DNA of 64,000 bases from Bacteroidota bacterium (GCA_021777835.1 JAJYDC010000002.1:62001-126000); one strand, 5' to 3'; numbered from the stretch's first letter, positions 27,253 through 36,590 are shown. Program-made: numbers and translations. The notes: generated by a model not told the origin, from the letters alone.

Positions 27253-28554
27253 ATGCAGAATATAAATTCTAAAGACCTGTTGCTCTCAGTATTACCAAGC
27301 GATGATGTTTTGTCTCAGTGTATACATTGTGGAATGTGTCTGGCTACCTGTCCTACATATGAAATGACCAAGCTTGAGCGATCCTCCCCCAGAGGCAGAA
27401 TTAAAATGATAAAGTCCGTGGCTAGCGGTGAAATGGAAATATCGAAAATTTTTGCCGAAGAAATGGATTTCTGTCTGGATTGTCAAGCATGTGAGACTGC
27501 CTGCCCTGCTGGCGTAAAATATGGCTCTATAGTTGAAGCTGCCAGAGTAGTTGTGGAAAAATCCGGTTATGGTAAACCCTTAGGCAGATCAATAAAATAT
27601 TTGGCTTTAAAAATAATAATACCAAATAAGTTTTTGTTGAAAGTAGCCGCGCGGTTGCTGAGGCTTTATCAAAGGTCGGGATTACAGAAATTTTTACACA
27701 AATCAGGGATTTTCAAGCGCTTAGCACCTAAGCTTTCTGAAATTGACTTACTATCTCCTACTGTTTCTACTAGATTCAGCGACAATCATTTCCAAGAGAG
27801 TTATCCATCTTCGATATCTTCAAAATGTAAGACAGCTTTTCTAACCGGGTGTTTGATGAATGTTATGTTTGACGAAATTAATAGTGATACTGTGGATGTC
27901 CTAAAAATGCTGAATTGTGATATCATTATTCCGAATGAACAAGTCTGCTGCGGCTCGCTTAATGAACACAACGGAGACTTTGATACGGCAAGGAAGCTAG
28001 CGAAAAAGAATATCGATGTTTTTGGAAAATATGATTTTGATTTTCTAATTACAAACTCGTCAGGCTGTGGTGCATTTATGAAAGAATATGGTCATATATT
28101 GAAAAATGACCCTGAATATTCAGAGAAGGCTAAAATATTTTCTACTAAAGTAAAAGACATTATGGAATTTCTTGCTGATATTGGCATTGAGCAGAAATTC
28201 AAAAGCTTAAACGATTCGGTCACTTATCACGACGCATGTCATCTGGTTCATACACAAAAGATATATACTGAGCCTAGAAAGGTCCTGCAATCTATTCCGG
28301 AAATATCCTTTACCGAGCTTGAAGAATCAGCATGGTGCTGCGGCAGTGCCGGCATTTACAACATTACTCATTATGATGACTCGATGAAGATTCTTGAAAG
28401 AAAGATGAATAATATCAGGAAGTCGAATTCAAGAATTGTTTTAGCAGGTAATCCAGGCTGCATAGCGCAGCTAAAATACGGAGCGAAAAAGTTTAAAGTT
28501 GATGTTGAAGTAATGCACCCGATTAGTTTTGTAAAGAAATCTTTAAACCAATAA
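27253..28554 (+). CDS. Iron-sulfur subunit of glycolate/D-lactate dehydrogenase, GlcF-like
   Basis: A 433-residue protein with two N-terminal [4Fe-4S] ferredoxin motifs (C23-x2-C26-x2-C29-x3-C33 and C74-x2-C77-x2-C80-x3-C84), then two CCG domains (EQVCCGSLNEHNGD and SAWCCGSAGIYN) typical of GlcF, LutA and HdrD proteins. It would accept electrons from the FAD subunit encoded 14 bp upstream and pass them to a membrane acceptor. The substrate (glycolate or D-lactate) cannot be told from sequence. Confidence 0.88.
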   Translation: MQNINSKDLLLSVLPSDDVLSQCIHCGMCLATCPTYEMTKLERSSPRGRIKMIKSVASGEMEISKIFAEEMDFCLDCQACETACPAGVKYGSIVEAARVVVEKSGYGKPLGRSIKYLALKIIIPNKFLLKVAARLLRLYQRSGLQKFLHKSGIFKRLAPKLSEIDLLSPTVSTRFSDNHFQESYPSSISSKCKTAFLTGCLMNVMFDEINSDTVDVLKMLNCDIIIPNEQVCCGSLNEHNGDFDTARKLAKKNIDVFGKYDFDFLITNSSGCGAFMKEYGHILKNDPEYSEKAKIFSTKVKDIMEFLADIGIEQKFKSLNDSVTYHDACHLVHTQKIYTEPRKVLQSIPEISFTELEESAWCCGSAGIYNITHYDDSMKILERKMNNIRKSNSRIVLAGNPGCIAQLKYGAKKFKVDVEVMHPISFVKKSLNQ

Positions 28555-28649
28555 AGGCTAGATTACATTAAAAAAAGTTTTTATATCTCACATTCCAGAA
28601 CCATATTCCATTCTATATATAGTTTTGACTCACGCTGACCATTTTAAAA

Positions 28650-28661
28650 TGATACGTATCA
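28650..28661. promoter_or_regulatory. 12-bp perfect palindrome TGATACGTATCA, candidate operator
   Basis: The palindrome contains the TGAT-N4-ATCA core shared by FNR/CRP-family sites (full consensus TTGAT-N4-ATCAA; here the outer bases are A and C). It lies 102 bp upstream of the -33 element of the predicted promoter. Control of an aerobic respiratory operon by an FNR-like regulator would be sensible, but this is an inference from 12 bp. Confidence 0.3.
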
Positions 28662-28762
28662 CTTTGACTATGTTATTATTTAAATAAATTTTCAATACAG
28701 AAAAAATGAATTTGGGAGTAAGCTTAAAAGGAAAACTAACACAATTTAAATTACCCTTGCCT

Positions 28763-28793
28763 TTTGTTTTGTAAGTATAAATTTTTAAGTTTG
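28763..28793 (+). promoter_or_regulatory. Bacteroidota-type promoter for the ACIII/oxidase operon
   Basis: TTTG at 28763-28766 and TAAGTTTG at 28786-28793 are separated by exactly 19 bp. This equals the Bacteroidota primary-sigma consensus TTTG-N19-TAnnTTTG. Transcription would start near 28800, giving a leader of about 178 nt before actA. It is the only complete consensus match I found in the intergenic regions I checked. Confidence 0.55.
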
Positions 28794-28977
28794 CGTCAAC
28801 ATTTTTTAGATTCGTTACAAAAATAATATTATAATAAAGTTTCGCGGAAAAAAATTCCGTGTAATAATAATTAATTAAGTTTATTAATGGTGAGGAAATT
28901 TTCCTGCCTCATTCTAAATTAATTTATTTTAATTATTTTATATTCTTTTATCTATATGAAAATGGTGAAAGCTTAAG

Positions 28978-29547
28978 ATGAAAAAATCTTTACTTGATTA
29001 TATCCTTCGAGTTCGTCTACCAATTACTCTTTTTATTATAATTGCTTCTTTTACCGTTACTTATTTTGCAACGCGGGCAGAAAGAGATAACGTTGGATAT
29101 AGTCCTGTCCAGCCGATAAATTTTTCTCATAAGCTTCATGCCGGCGAAATGAAAATCGATTGTCAATATTGCCATACCGGAGTAGAATTATCGCGTCACG
29201 CAATGGTACCTCCTCCTCACACTTGTATGAATTGCCACAGTATTGCTAAAAAGGATTCCCCTGAGATTAAAAAGTTAACTGCATATTATATGGAACAAAA
29301 ACCTATACCATGGGTAAGGGTTCATAAAGTCCCAGATTTTGTTTATTTCAATCATAGCGTTCATGTTAATATGGGTATTAAATGCGAAAGTTGTCATGGC
29401 GATGTAGCACAAATGGACAGAATCGTACAAGTTCATTCATTTGCTATGTCGGCATGTTTGAATTGTCATAGAAACGCAAAAGAAAAACTGCCTTATCTAA
29501 AAAATATTAAAAATGGACCCGAAAACTGTTATGCTTGTCATCGCTAG
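28978..29547 (+). CDS. actA: Alternative complex III subunit A, pentaheme cytochrome c
   Basis: A 189-residue periplasmic multiheme cytochrome with an N-terminal membrane helix (about 13-32). Five CxxCH heme c sites are present at residues 62-66, 83-87, 136-140, 160-164 and 184-188, the number known for ActA of Rhodothermus marinus. Extra histidines (for example HKLH, HSVHV) can be distal ligands. In ACIII, the quinol:cytochrome c oxidoreductase that replaces the bc1 complex, ActA takes part in electron transfer on the periplasmic side. It is the first gene of a run to 43947. Confidence 0.95.
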   Translation: MKKSLLDYILRVRLPITLFIIIASFTVTYFATRAERDNVGYSPVQPINFSHKLHAGEMKIDCQYCHTGVELSRHAMVPPPHTCMNCHSIAKKDSPEIKKLTAYYMEQKPIPWVRVHKVPDFVYFNHSVHVNMGIKCESCHGDVAQMDRIVQVHSFAMSACLNCHRNAKEKLPYLKNIKNGPENCYACHR

Positions 29548-29564
29548 AAGGTAAAGGAGTAAAA

Positions 29565-29780
29565 ATGAATATTCAAAAATTATTTGTAAAAAAGCTTGAG
29601 CGGAAAGACTTCTTTATTTCCGCTGGGGTAGGCTTGGTGGGATTATTCGTAATGAGAATGTTCCCCTTCAATTTGCTGTTAAATCGTAAACATAAATCCA
29701 AAGAAAAGCCTCTTAGAGCAACAGTTAGAATCAATCCGCTTGCAATTAGCCGGAATAAATTAGGTGATAATAATGGCTGA
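29565..29780 (+). CDS. Small membrane protein between actA and actB
   Basis: A 71-residue protein with one predicted membrane helix (about residues 18-40, ISAGVGLVGLFVMRMFPFNLLL), then a basic linker and RATVRINPLAISR. The frame opens earlier (TTG at 29535), but AAAGGAG lies 6 nt before the ATG at 29565, which decides the start. Its end overlaps actB by 8 bp (ATGGCTGA). Its fixed position inside the operon suggests an accessory subunit or assembly helper of ACIII. No known family is recognised. Confidence 0.7.
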   Translation: MNIQKLFVKKLERKDFFISAGVGLVGLFVMRMFPFNLLLNRKHKSKEKPLRATVRINPLAISRNKLGDNNG

Positions 29781-32700
29781 AAATCTAGATAATCAAAATA
29801 ATAACGAGCAACCAAAAGAATCAGACTCAAATTATTGGCAGAGTTTTAAGGAATTATACAAAGATATTTCATTTACTGAAGCTAAAAAATTGGAATTCCA
29901 AAAAGGAGTTGAAGACGAATTTGATGTAGATAAATTACCCGCCGTATCAAGAAGGAAATTCTTAGCTTTAGTTAGTGCTTCGGCTGCATTAGCAGCTGCG
30001 GGATGTTCGGATTATAACGGGAATGGTAAAATCATACCGTACAACACTAAACCAGAAGAGATTACCTTAGGTAAGCCTAATTACTATGCCTCAACTTATG
30101 TTGATAATGGATTGGACTATGGTATTCTGATAAAGACACGAGAAGGCAGGCCCATAAAAGTTGATGGCAATCCAGACCATCCGGTTAGTAAAGGTAAGAC
30201 CTCAGCAAAAGCTCAATCGGCAATTTTAGGGCTATATGACCCTGAGAGATTGCAGCAGCCTTTAAGGAAAACGACTTCCGGAAATTTTATGAAATCGACA
30301 TGGCAACATGTTGATCAAGAAATTTCAAAGTCTTTGTCAAATATAGGGGGAAAAGAAATTTCTATTATATCAAGTAAAATCATTTCTCCAACCACATTAA
30401 AAGTTATACAGGACTTCCAGCAGAAATATTCAGGGGCTAAGCTTTATTCGTATCAAATATTTAATGAAGAAATTAAAAATTCTGCATGGAAGAAATGTTA
30501 TGGTTCAGGATTATTCCCGTCAATAAAATGGAATGAAGCAAAAATAATTCTCGCTCTAGAATCCGATTTTTTAGGTACTGATGGTAATAAGGTGGAATCT
30601 TCCAGAATGTTCGCTGAAGGAAGAAATACAAGCGACCTTGATAATTTTAATAGGTTGTATTCTATCGAAGGCAATCTTTCGTTGACGGGTCTAAATGCTG
30701 ACTATAGAATGAGGCTGCGCCCCGATTTACAGTTCGAATTTGTAATGTCGCTTGTCCACGAAATTTCTAAGCAAGGCATCAGTGTCGGAGTTGATCCTTC
30801 TATTCTTAATCAATACAATCTTTATGATTTCGCTCAAAAAAATTCTTTGTATGGAAATGTGCTTCAATTATTAGTTGGAGATCTTATTAAAAACAAAGGG
30901 GCTGCTATTATCTATGCCGGTAGATCATTACCTGAAAATGTTCAGGTGGCAGTTAACTTACTAAATGAGGCACTCGGCAATACAAAGTTGTATACACAAG
31001 ATACTATAGAGCTACCGAATTCTTCACTTAGTAGTACTTCAGATTGGGAAAATTTAGTCCAATCTATGAACAACGGAGAAATCGGTGCTATAATAAATTT
31101 TGATACTAACCCTGTTTATCATCTTCCATCTGATTTAGGATTTGTCGAGGCAGTTAAAAAAGTTCCGTTAATCGTATCTTTAACGGAAAGCGAAAATGAA
31201 TCGTCTGAGCTTGCTCATTATGTGCTTCCAATAAGCCACCCATTTGAATCTTGGGGCGATGCGCAAACCCGCTTAGGGTATTATTCAATGCAGCAGCCTG
31301 TAATTTCACCTTTGTTTTATACGAGACAAAAGGAAGAAGTTCTTCTGGCTTGGATAAGTGGAAATTATAAAGAAAATATTTATCATGATTATTTAATGAA
31401 TTATTGGCAATCCACAATTTACCCTACATTAAATGAAATGCTGGACTTTAATCGCTTTTGGCTCGGTGCACTTCAAAGAGGAGTAGTAAATACCGGGAAT
31501 ATTCCAAAATCTGTAGGCAATTTTAATAAAGAAGTTTTAGTTATTTTAAATCAAAATCAGAGTAATATTTCTGGATATGCAGTATTCTTAAAAGAAGGAT
31601 ATGCTACCGGTGATGGTAAATATGCGAATAATGGTTGGCTTCAAGAACTACCTCACCCGGTTACAAAAGTCACATGGGATAATTACGCATCTATTTCGGT
31701 AGCAACAGCTAAGCAGATGAATGTTGAAGAAAAGGATATAATAGAAATTACTTTAGATGATAGAAAATTAAAGATACCGGTTGTTATTCAGCCTGGCTCT
31801 GCAGATAATACAATCACAATCGAACTTGGATATGGAAGAAGTAAATGCGGAGTGGTTGGGCAGGGAGTAGGTTTTAATGCAAATGTACTAATGTCTAAAA
31901 GCAGTGCATTTGGTCCATGGATATACACTTCAGCCTCAATTAGGAAAACAGGTGATACTTATGATATAGTCTCGACTATGGAGCATCATCCAATTGACGA
32001 TCCACTTGTGTCGGGTGTAGTTAAGGAAAGAAAAATCATACTTGAAGGCACAGTCTCTGATTACAAAAAGAATCCTAAATTTATTCAAGAACAAAGGTCG
32101 ATGGATACTGCGACCTTATATAATCGGCTAGATTTCCCAGGTGTAAAATGGGGTATGTCGATTGACCTTAACAAATGCACGGGTTGCGGTGAATGCGTAA
32201 TATCATGTAACGCTGAGAACAACATACCGGTAGTTGGAAAAGATCAAGTAAAGGTAAGCAGGGAAATGCAATGGATGAGAATTGACCGTTATTATTCCGG
32301 CAGTGCGGAGGATCCAAAAGTTAGTCTAGAACCTATGCTTTGCCAACAGTGCGACCATGCCCCCTGCGAGAATGTTTGTCCGGTTGCTGCAACGAATCAT
32401 AGCAATGACGGATTGAACCAAATGGTATATAACCGCTGCGTAGGGACAAGATATTGTTCGAATAACTGTCCTTACAAAGTAAGACGATTTAATTTCTTCA
32501 ACTTTAAGGATCATTTTCGGGACGGGTACCAGGAAAGCAATTTATTTGATTTAGTTTATAATCCTGAAGTAACAGTTCGCTCGCGTGGAGTTATGGAAAA
32601 ATGCACATTTTGTATCCAAAGAATTATGGAGGCAAGAGAAGATGCAATAAGGGACCACAAGCCGCTTAAGGGTTCCGATGTTGTAACTGCCTGCCAGGAA

Positions 32701-32868
32701 GCATGCGGAACAAGTGCAATAAATTTCGGAGATATGAATGACGATAAATCTGAATTTTACAAGTTCAGGAACCACGAATTAGGTTACTACGTTTTAGAAA
32801 ATCTAAATGTCAGACCAAACGTGACTTATCTCGCAAAATTAAGAAATACTCATTCGGAGGAAGCATAA
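29773..32868 (+). CDS. actB: Alternative complex III subunit B, molybdopterin-oxidoreductase-like iron-sulfur protein
   Basis: A 1031-residue protein with a Tat-type motif (SRRKFLAL, Arg60-Arg61) and a lipobox-like AAAGC ending at Cys78, about 58 residues in from the start. Residues 90-740 resemble the molybdopterin-oxidoreductase fold, which in ActB carries no cofactor. The C-terminal ferredoxin-like part has four cysteine clusters: C802-C805-C808-C812, C857-C860-C865-C869, C889-C895-C899 and C944-C947 with later cysteines. This fits the three [4Fe-4S] and one [3Fe-4S] of ACIII. The ATG at 29773 is chosen for the AGGTG site 6 nt upstream; a GTG at 29764 is in frame. Confidence 0.93.
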   Translation: MAENLDNQNNNEQPKESDSNYWQSFKELYKDISFTEAKKLEFQKGVEDEFDVDKLPAVSRRKFLALVSASAALAAAGCSDYNGNGKIIPYNTKPEEITLGKPNYYASTYVDNGLDYGILIKTREGRPIKVDGNPDHPVSKGKTSAKAQSAILGLYDPERLQQPLRKTTSGNFMKSTWQHVDQEISKSLSNIGGKEISIISSKIISPTTLKVIQDFQQKYSGAKLYSYQIFNEEIKNSAWKKCYGSGLFPSIKWNEAKIILALESDFLGTDGNKVESSRMFAEGRNTSDLDNFNRLYSIEGNLSLTGLNADYRMRLRPDLQFEFVMSLVHEISKQGISVGVDPSILNQYNLYDFAQKNSLYGNVLQLLVGDLIKNKGAAIIYAGRSLPENVQVAVNLLNEALGNTKLYTQDTIELPNSSLSSTSDWENLVQSMNNGEIGAIINFDTNPVYHLPSDLGFVEAVKKVPLIVSLTESENESSELAHYVLPISHPFESWGDAQTRLGYYSMQQPVISPLFYTRQKEEVLLAWISGNYKENIYHDYLMNYWQSTIYPTLNEMLDFNRFWLGALQRGVVNTGNIPKSVGNFNKEVLVILNQNQSNISGYAVFLKEGYATGDGKYANNGWLQELPHPVTKVTWDNYASISVATAKQMNVEEKDIIEITLDDRKLKIPVVIQPGSADNTITIELGYGRSKCGVVGQGVGFNANVLMSKSSAFGPWIYTSASIRKTGDTYDIVSTMEHHPIDDPLVSGVVKERKIILEGTVSDYKKNPKFIQEQRSMDTATLYNRLDFPGVKWGMSIDLNKCTGCGECVISCNAENNIPVVGKDQVKVSREMQWMRIDRYYSGSAEDPKVSLEPMLCQQCDHAPCENVCPVAATNHSNDGLNQMVYNRCVGTRYCSNNCPYKVRRFNFFNFKDHFRDGYQESNLFDLVYNPEVTVRSRGVMEKCTFCIQRIMEAREDAIRDHKPLKGSDVVTACQEACGTSAINFGDMNDDKSEFYKFRNHELGYYVLENLNVRPNVTYLAKLRNTHSEEA

Positions 32869-34245
32869 TTGAATATTGACTATACTAAAGAGTTGGCTCT
32901 TGTCGAAGGCAATCCCCGTTTAGCGGATATAGACGAGATAATTACTAGACCTTTAACTCAGCCGCCTACTAGAAAATATTATATTGCACTTTCTATTAGC
33001 AGCACGGCATTGCTAATAGGTGCATATTCATTGTGGCTAACATTATATTACGGAATTGGAATGTGGGGAAACAACATCCCCGTAGGCTGGGCATTTGATA
33101 TAACAAACTTTGTGTTTTGGATCGGAATAGGTCATGCTGGAACTCTAATTTCTGCTATCCTATTTTTACTAAGGCAAAGATGGAGAACTGGTATTGCCAG
33201 ATTTGCGGAGGGAATGACAATATTCGCTGTTATGACTGCAGGTATATTCCCCGTAATACACACGGGCAGGCCATGGCTAGCTGGATATTTAATACCTTAC
33301 CCTAACCAGCATTTATTGTGGCCTAACTTTGTTTCTCCGCTTTTGTGGGACGTATTTGCCGTATCAACTTATTTTACGGTTTCATTAATGTTTTGGTACA
33401 TGGGGCTAATTCCGGACTTTGCTATTCTAAGGGATCAAACCGTAAATAAAATTAAGAAAACCATTTATTCGTTTTTCAGCTTAGGTTGGCGACATTCAAA
33501 TCGTCACTGGCGTCATTATGAAAAAACATATATGATAATGGCTGGACTTGCAACTCCGCTTGTACTTTCTGTTCATACAATAGTAAGTTTTGACTTTGCT
33601 GTCTCTCTTATTCCTGGGTGGCATACAACTATTTTCCCACCTTATTTTGTGGCAGGCGCTATATACTCCGGCTTCGCAATGGTTATGACGGTTTTGATTT
33701 TAGTAAGGAAAGTTTTTGATATGGAAAATATCATTACTTTAAATCATCTTGAGAGGATGGCAAAAGTAATGCTATTAACCGGATCGCTTGTAGCATATTC
33801 GTATTTGATGGAATTTTTTATAGCCTGGTATAGTCAAATACCGGCTGAACAATATGATTTCTGGGCAAGGGTTGTAGGGCCTTATCGATGGGCTTGGTAT
33901 TTTATGATAAGCTGCAATGCTCTTATTCCTCAGCTGATCTGGTTTAAGAAAATTAGGCGCTCGGTTACTGTACTTTTTATTATCTCAATTTGTGCAAACA
34001 TAGGGATGTGGTTTGAGCGTTTTGTCATTATAGTTCAGTCTCTCAGCAGAGATTATCTGCCATCAAGTTGGCACATGTTCACCCCCACTCTTGTAGATTT
34101 TGGAGTACTTACCGGGAGCTTTGGACTATTTTTTACATTAGTTTTACTTTTCGCAAAAACAATGCCGGTGATTTCAATAGTAGAAACAAAATCTGTACTG
34201 GAAGGGGCTCAACCTACCGTTCATGGAGGCAGTGATCATGAGTGA
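32869..34245 (+). CDS. actC: Alternative complex III subunit C, NrfD-like quinol-binding membrane protein
   Basis: A 458-residue polytopic membrane protein of the NrfD/PsrC family with about 10 helices. It forms the quinol site of ACIII. The N-terminus EGNPRLADIDEIITRPL is typical of ActC. The start is TTG, directly after the actB stop, and is supported by GGAGG 8 nt upstream; no ATG is nearby. Its end overlaps the following gene by 8 bp (ATGAGTGA). Confidence 0.93.
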   Translation: MNIDYTKELALVEGNPRLADIDEIITRPLTQPPTRKYYIALSISSTALLIGAYSLWLTLYYGIGMWGNNIPVGWAFDITNFVFWIGIGHAGTLISAILFLLRQRWRTGIARFAEGMTIFAVMTAGIFPVIHTGRPWLAGYLIPYPNQHLLWPNFVSPLLWDVFAVSTYFTVSLMFWYMGLIPDFAILRDQTVNKIKKTIYSFFSLGWRHSNRHWRHYEKTYMIMAGLATPLVLSVHTIVSFDFAVSLIPGWHTTIFPPYFVAGAIYSGFAMVMTVLILVRKVFDMENIITLNHLERMAKVMLLTGSLVAYSYLMEFFIAWYSQIPAEQYDFWARVVGPYRWAWYFMISCNALIPQLIWFKKIRRSVTVLFIISICANIGMWFERFVIIVQSLSRDYLPSSWHMFTPTLVDFGVLTGSFGLFFTLVLLFAKTMPVISIVETKSVLEGAQPTVHGGSDHE

Positions 34246-35413
34246 AAATAAAAATTTGAATTCTGTTGCCGCACTTTTTGATACTCCAAATAAGATTATT
34301 AATGCGGCAAAAAAAGTTAAAGAAGCTGGCTACACAAAGTTTGATGTCAATACACCTTATCCAGTTCATGGAATGGATAAAGCGATGGGATTGGGGCAAT
34401 CTAAAATTGGATATGTGACATTATTTTTTGGCTTTGCAGGCGCCATCTTTATTTTTCTTTTTATGGGCTGGACTATGGCGATAAATTATCCTTATATAGT
34501 CGGCGGGAAGCCATTATTTCCCTTTCAGGCGTTTATTCCTATTACGTTTGAAGTAACTGTACTTTGTGGTTCGATAGCAACGGTAGTGGGTATGCTTGCA
34601 GTGTTTTTCAATTTACCGTTTCTAAACCATCCTATACACGACTCTAATTATATAAAAGAAGTATCTATTGATAAATTTGGTGTCGTCATCGAGGCTCAAG
34701 ATCCAATATTTGAGAGAGATAAAGTAACCGAATTTCTAAAGAGTTTGGGCGGAGAGAAAATTGAATATATAAATGAGCCTGAAAAGGAAGAATTCAAAAT
34801 ATTACAGCCGAAATTCATTTTGTTTCTTGTTGTAGTAGCCGCATTAACATCATTCGGTACTTTTATTACATTGAATAAGCTGATGTACGTTGTGCCTTTC
34901 AATTGGATGGATAATCAGAGAAAATCGAATCCTCAATCTGAAACTAATTTTTTCTATGACGGTTATGCAATGAGAACCCCAGTTGTTGGTACTGTTGCAA
35001 AGGAATTTATGCCATATCCTTATCAAGGTCAAGCACAGCCTGAAGTACCTCTTGCCAATCCAACACTACCGACAGAACAATTGTTAAAAATGGGTCAGGA
35101 AAAGTTTTTAACATTCTGTAGTCCATGCCACGGAAATTATGCCCAAGGTGTTAGCAGATTAAAAGGGCAGTTCCCACCCGGTCCTACTTTGCATTCTGCA
35201 AAAATTATCGGTTACAGCGATGGAATGATTTACAATATTATAACGAACGGGCAAAATGCGATGCCATCCTATGCTTATCAAATACCTCGTGAGCAAAGGT
35301 GGGCGATAATTGATTATATCAGAGTTTTACAGAGAGCTCAAAATCCTAATCCATCTGATTTCCAAGCAATTAAAGAGTTAAATAAGGAGTCTGGAAAAAA
35401 TGCCGTCAACTGA
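34238..35413 (+). CDS. Fused alternative complex III subunits D and E (DUF3341 membrane protein plus monoheme cytochrome c)
   Basis: A 391-residue fusion. Residues 1-185 are ActD (DUF3341): a cytoplasmic start (SVAALFDTPNKIINAAKKVK), two membrane helices (about 65-90 and 105-132), and the usual cytoplasmic tail FGVVIEAQDPIFERDKV. A third helix follows (about 193-213), then an ActE-like heme domain with C294-S-P-C297-H298 and the downstream MPSYAYQIP methionine ligand region. The third helix is what would place the heme domain in the periplasm. No lipobox remains. The ATG at 34238 is chosen because GGAGG lies 8 nt before it; an in-frame ATG at 34223 lacks such a site. The end overlaps actF by 14 bp. 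In Rhodothermus ActD and ActE are separate. Confidence 0.9.
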   Translation: MSENKNLNSVAALFDTPNKIINAAKKVKEAGYTKFDVNTPYPVHGMDKAMGLGQSKIGYVTLFFGFAGAIFIFLFMGWTMAINYPYIVGGKPLFPFQAFIPITFEVTVLCGSIATVVGMLAVFFNLPFLNHPIHDSNYIKEVSIDKFGVVIEAQDPIFERDKVTEFLKSLGGEKIEYINEPEKEEFKILQPKFILFLVVVAALTSFGTFITLNKLMYVVPFNWMDNQRKSNPQSETNFFYDGYAMRTPVVGTVAKEFMPYPYQGQAQPEVPLANPTLPTEQLLKMGQEKFLTFCSPCHGNYAQGVSRLKGQFPPGPTLHSAKIIGYSDGMIYNIITNGQNAMPSYAYQIPREQRWAIIDYIRVLQRAQNPNPSDFQAIKELNKESGKNAVN

Positions 35414-36590
35414 AGTTGGATATGTAAGAAGAGAATTACCTGAAAAATTAAAAACAATTGGATTATCTCTATTTGCTGTTGGTACCGGTTTGGGTATTAT
35501 CGGATTTTTAATTAACCCGGAACGTACATCATTGAGTTACCTAGTTACATTTATGTTTTTAGTCAGTATAGGAATTGGCTCGTTATTTTTAGTAGCTCTT
35601 GAATATGCAGTCGGTGCTGATTGGAGTACGCCGTTTCGTAGAATAAGTGAATTTTTAGCGGCAGTTATACCATTTCTACTTATTCTAGTTATTCCACTTT
35701 TACTGAACATGAGAAATATATTTCCATGGACGCACAAAAGCATAGTTAATAGCTCGGAATTGTTAAAAGGCAAGACTGCTTATCTTAATATTCCATTCTT
35801 CATAATACGATCTCTTGGAATCTTTATAATATGGTGGGTTTTCTATTATTTTATAATACGAAATTCGAGGAAGCAAGACTCAAGTAAGGATCAACTTCTC
35901 ACAAAAAAGAATGTAAATATATCTTCGGGCTTTATCCCAGTTTTTGGACTTTCAATAACTGCAATTGCATTTGATTGGATGATGAGCCTTGAGCCCAATT
36001 GGTTCTCGACAATTTTTGGAGTTTATTATTTTTCAGGAACCGTGTGGTGTGCATTAGCTGCCCTTACACTTATAGTCATTTTACTAAATGAGAGAGGATA
36101 TCTTCATAGAAAAATAGACTCAGAGCATTACTATACGCTTGGTCTATTAATGTTCGCCTTTACCGTATTTTGGGCATACATTGCTTTTTCCCAGTATTTA
36201 TTAATTTGGTATGCTGACCTTCCCGATGAAACGATATGGTTTATGCACCGGTGGATCGGTCCGTGGAAAATTGTTTCATTGGCAATTGTCTTTACTCATT
36301 TCATTTTTCCGTTTTTCTATCTATTGTCGTATAAAGTTAAAATGCAGGCAAAGAAATTGAAGTTTATTGCAATTTGGATTTTATGTGCTCATCTGCTTGA
36401 TCTTTATTGGCTGGTGATGCCTGGTATGCCCTCAAACGGTTACCAATATTATTTTAGTTGGACTGATTTAGTTTTTCCTATAGCGGGAGTCGGTTTGCTA
36501 ATATTAATTTTCAAATATTTAAGCCAGAAATATAATCTTCTGCCAATTGGAGATCCAAAGCTTCAGAGAGGTTTAGATTTTCATTTATAG
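35400..36590 (+). CDS. actF: Alternative complex III subunit F, NrfD-like membrane protein
   Basis: A 396-residue polytopic membrane protein with about 10 helices, distantly related to NrfD and paired with ActC in ACIII. It contains W-rich loops typical of ActF (TIFGVYYFSGTVW, FSQYLLIWYADLPDET, FMHRWIGPWK). It overlaps the ActD-ActE fusion gene by 14 bp and follows the usual actA-B-C-D-E-F order. The AAGGAGTC site in front of the ATG gives a good start. Confidence 0.92.
   Translation: MPSTEVGYVRRELPEKLKTIGLSLFAVGTGLGIIGFLINPERTSLSYLVTFMFLVSIGIGSLFLVALEYAVGADWSTPFRRISEFLAAVIPFLLILVIPLLLNMRNIFPWTHKSIVNSSELLKGKTAYLNIPFFIIRSLGIFIIWWVFYYFIIRNSRKQDSSKDQLLTKKNVNISSGFIPVFGLSITAIAFDWMMSLEPNWFSTIFGVYYFSGTVWCALAALTLIVILLNERGYLHRKIDSEHYYTLGLLMFAFTVFWAYIAFSQYLLIWYADLPDETIWFMHRWIGPWKIVSLAIVFTHFIFPFFYLLSYKVKMQAKKLKFIAIWILCAHLLDLYWLVMPGMPSNGYQYYFSWTDLVFPIAGVGLLILIFKYLSQKYNLLPIGDPKLQRGLDFHL

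Larger units (their letters stand above)
28555..28977. other. 423-bp regulatory region before the respiratory operon
   Basis: There is no coding signal on either strand. The region contains a 12-bp palindrome (28650-28661), a promoter match (28763-28793), and two hairpins in the predicted 5' leader: CGCGGAA/TTCCGTG at 28843-28861 and TGAGG/CCTCA at 28891-28911. The predicted leader of actA is long, about 178 nt. Confidence 0.6.
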
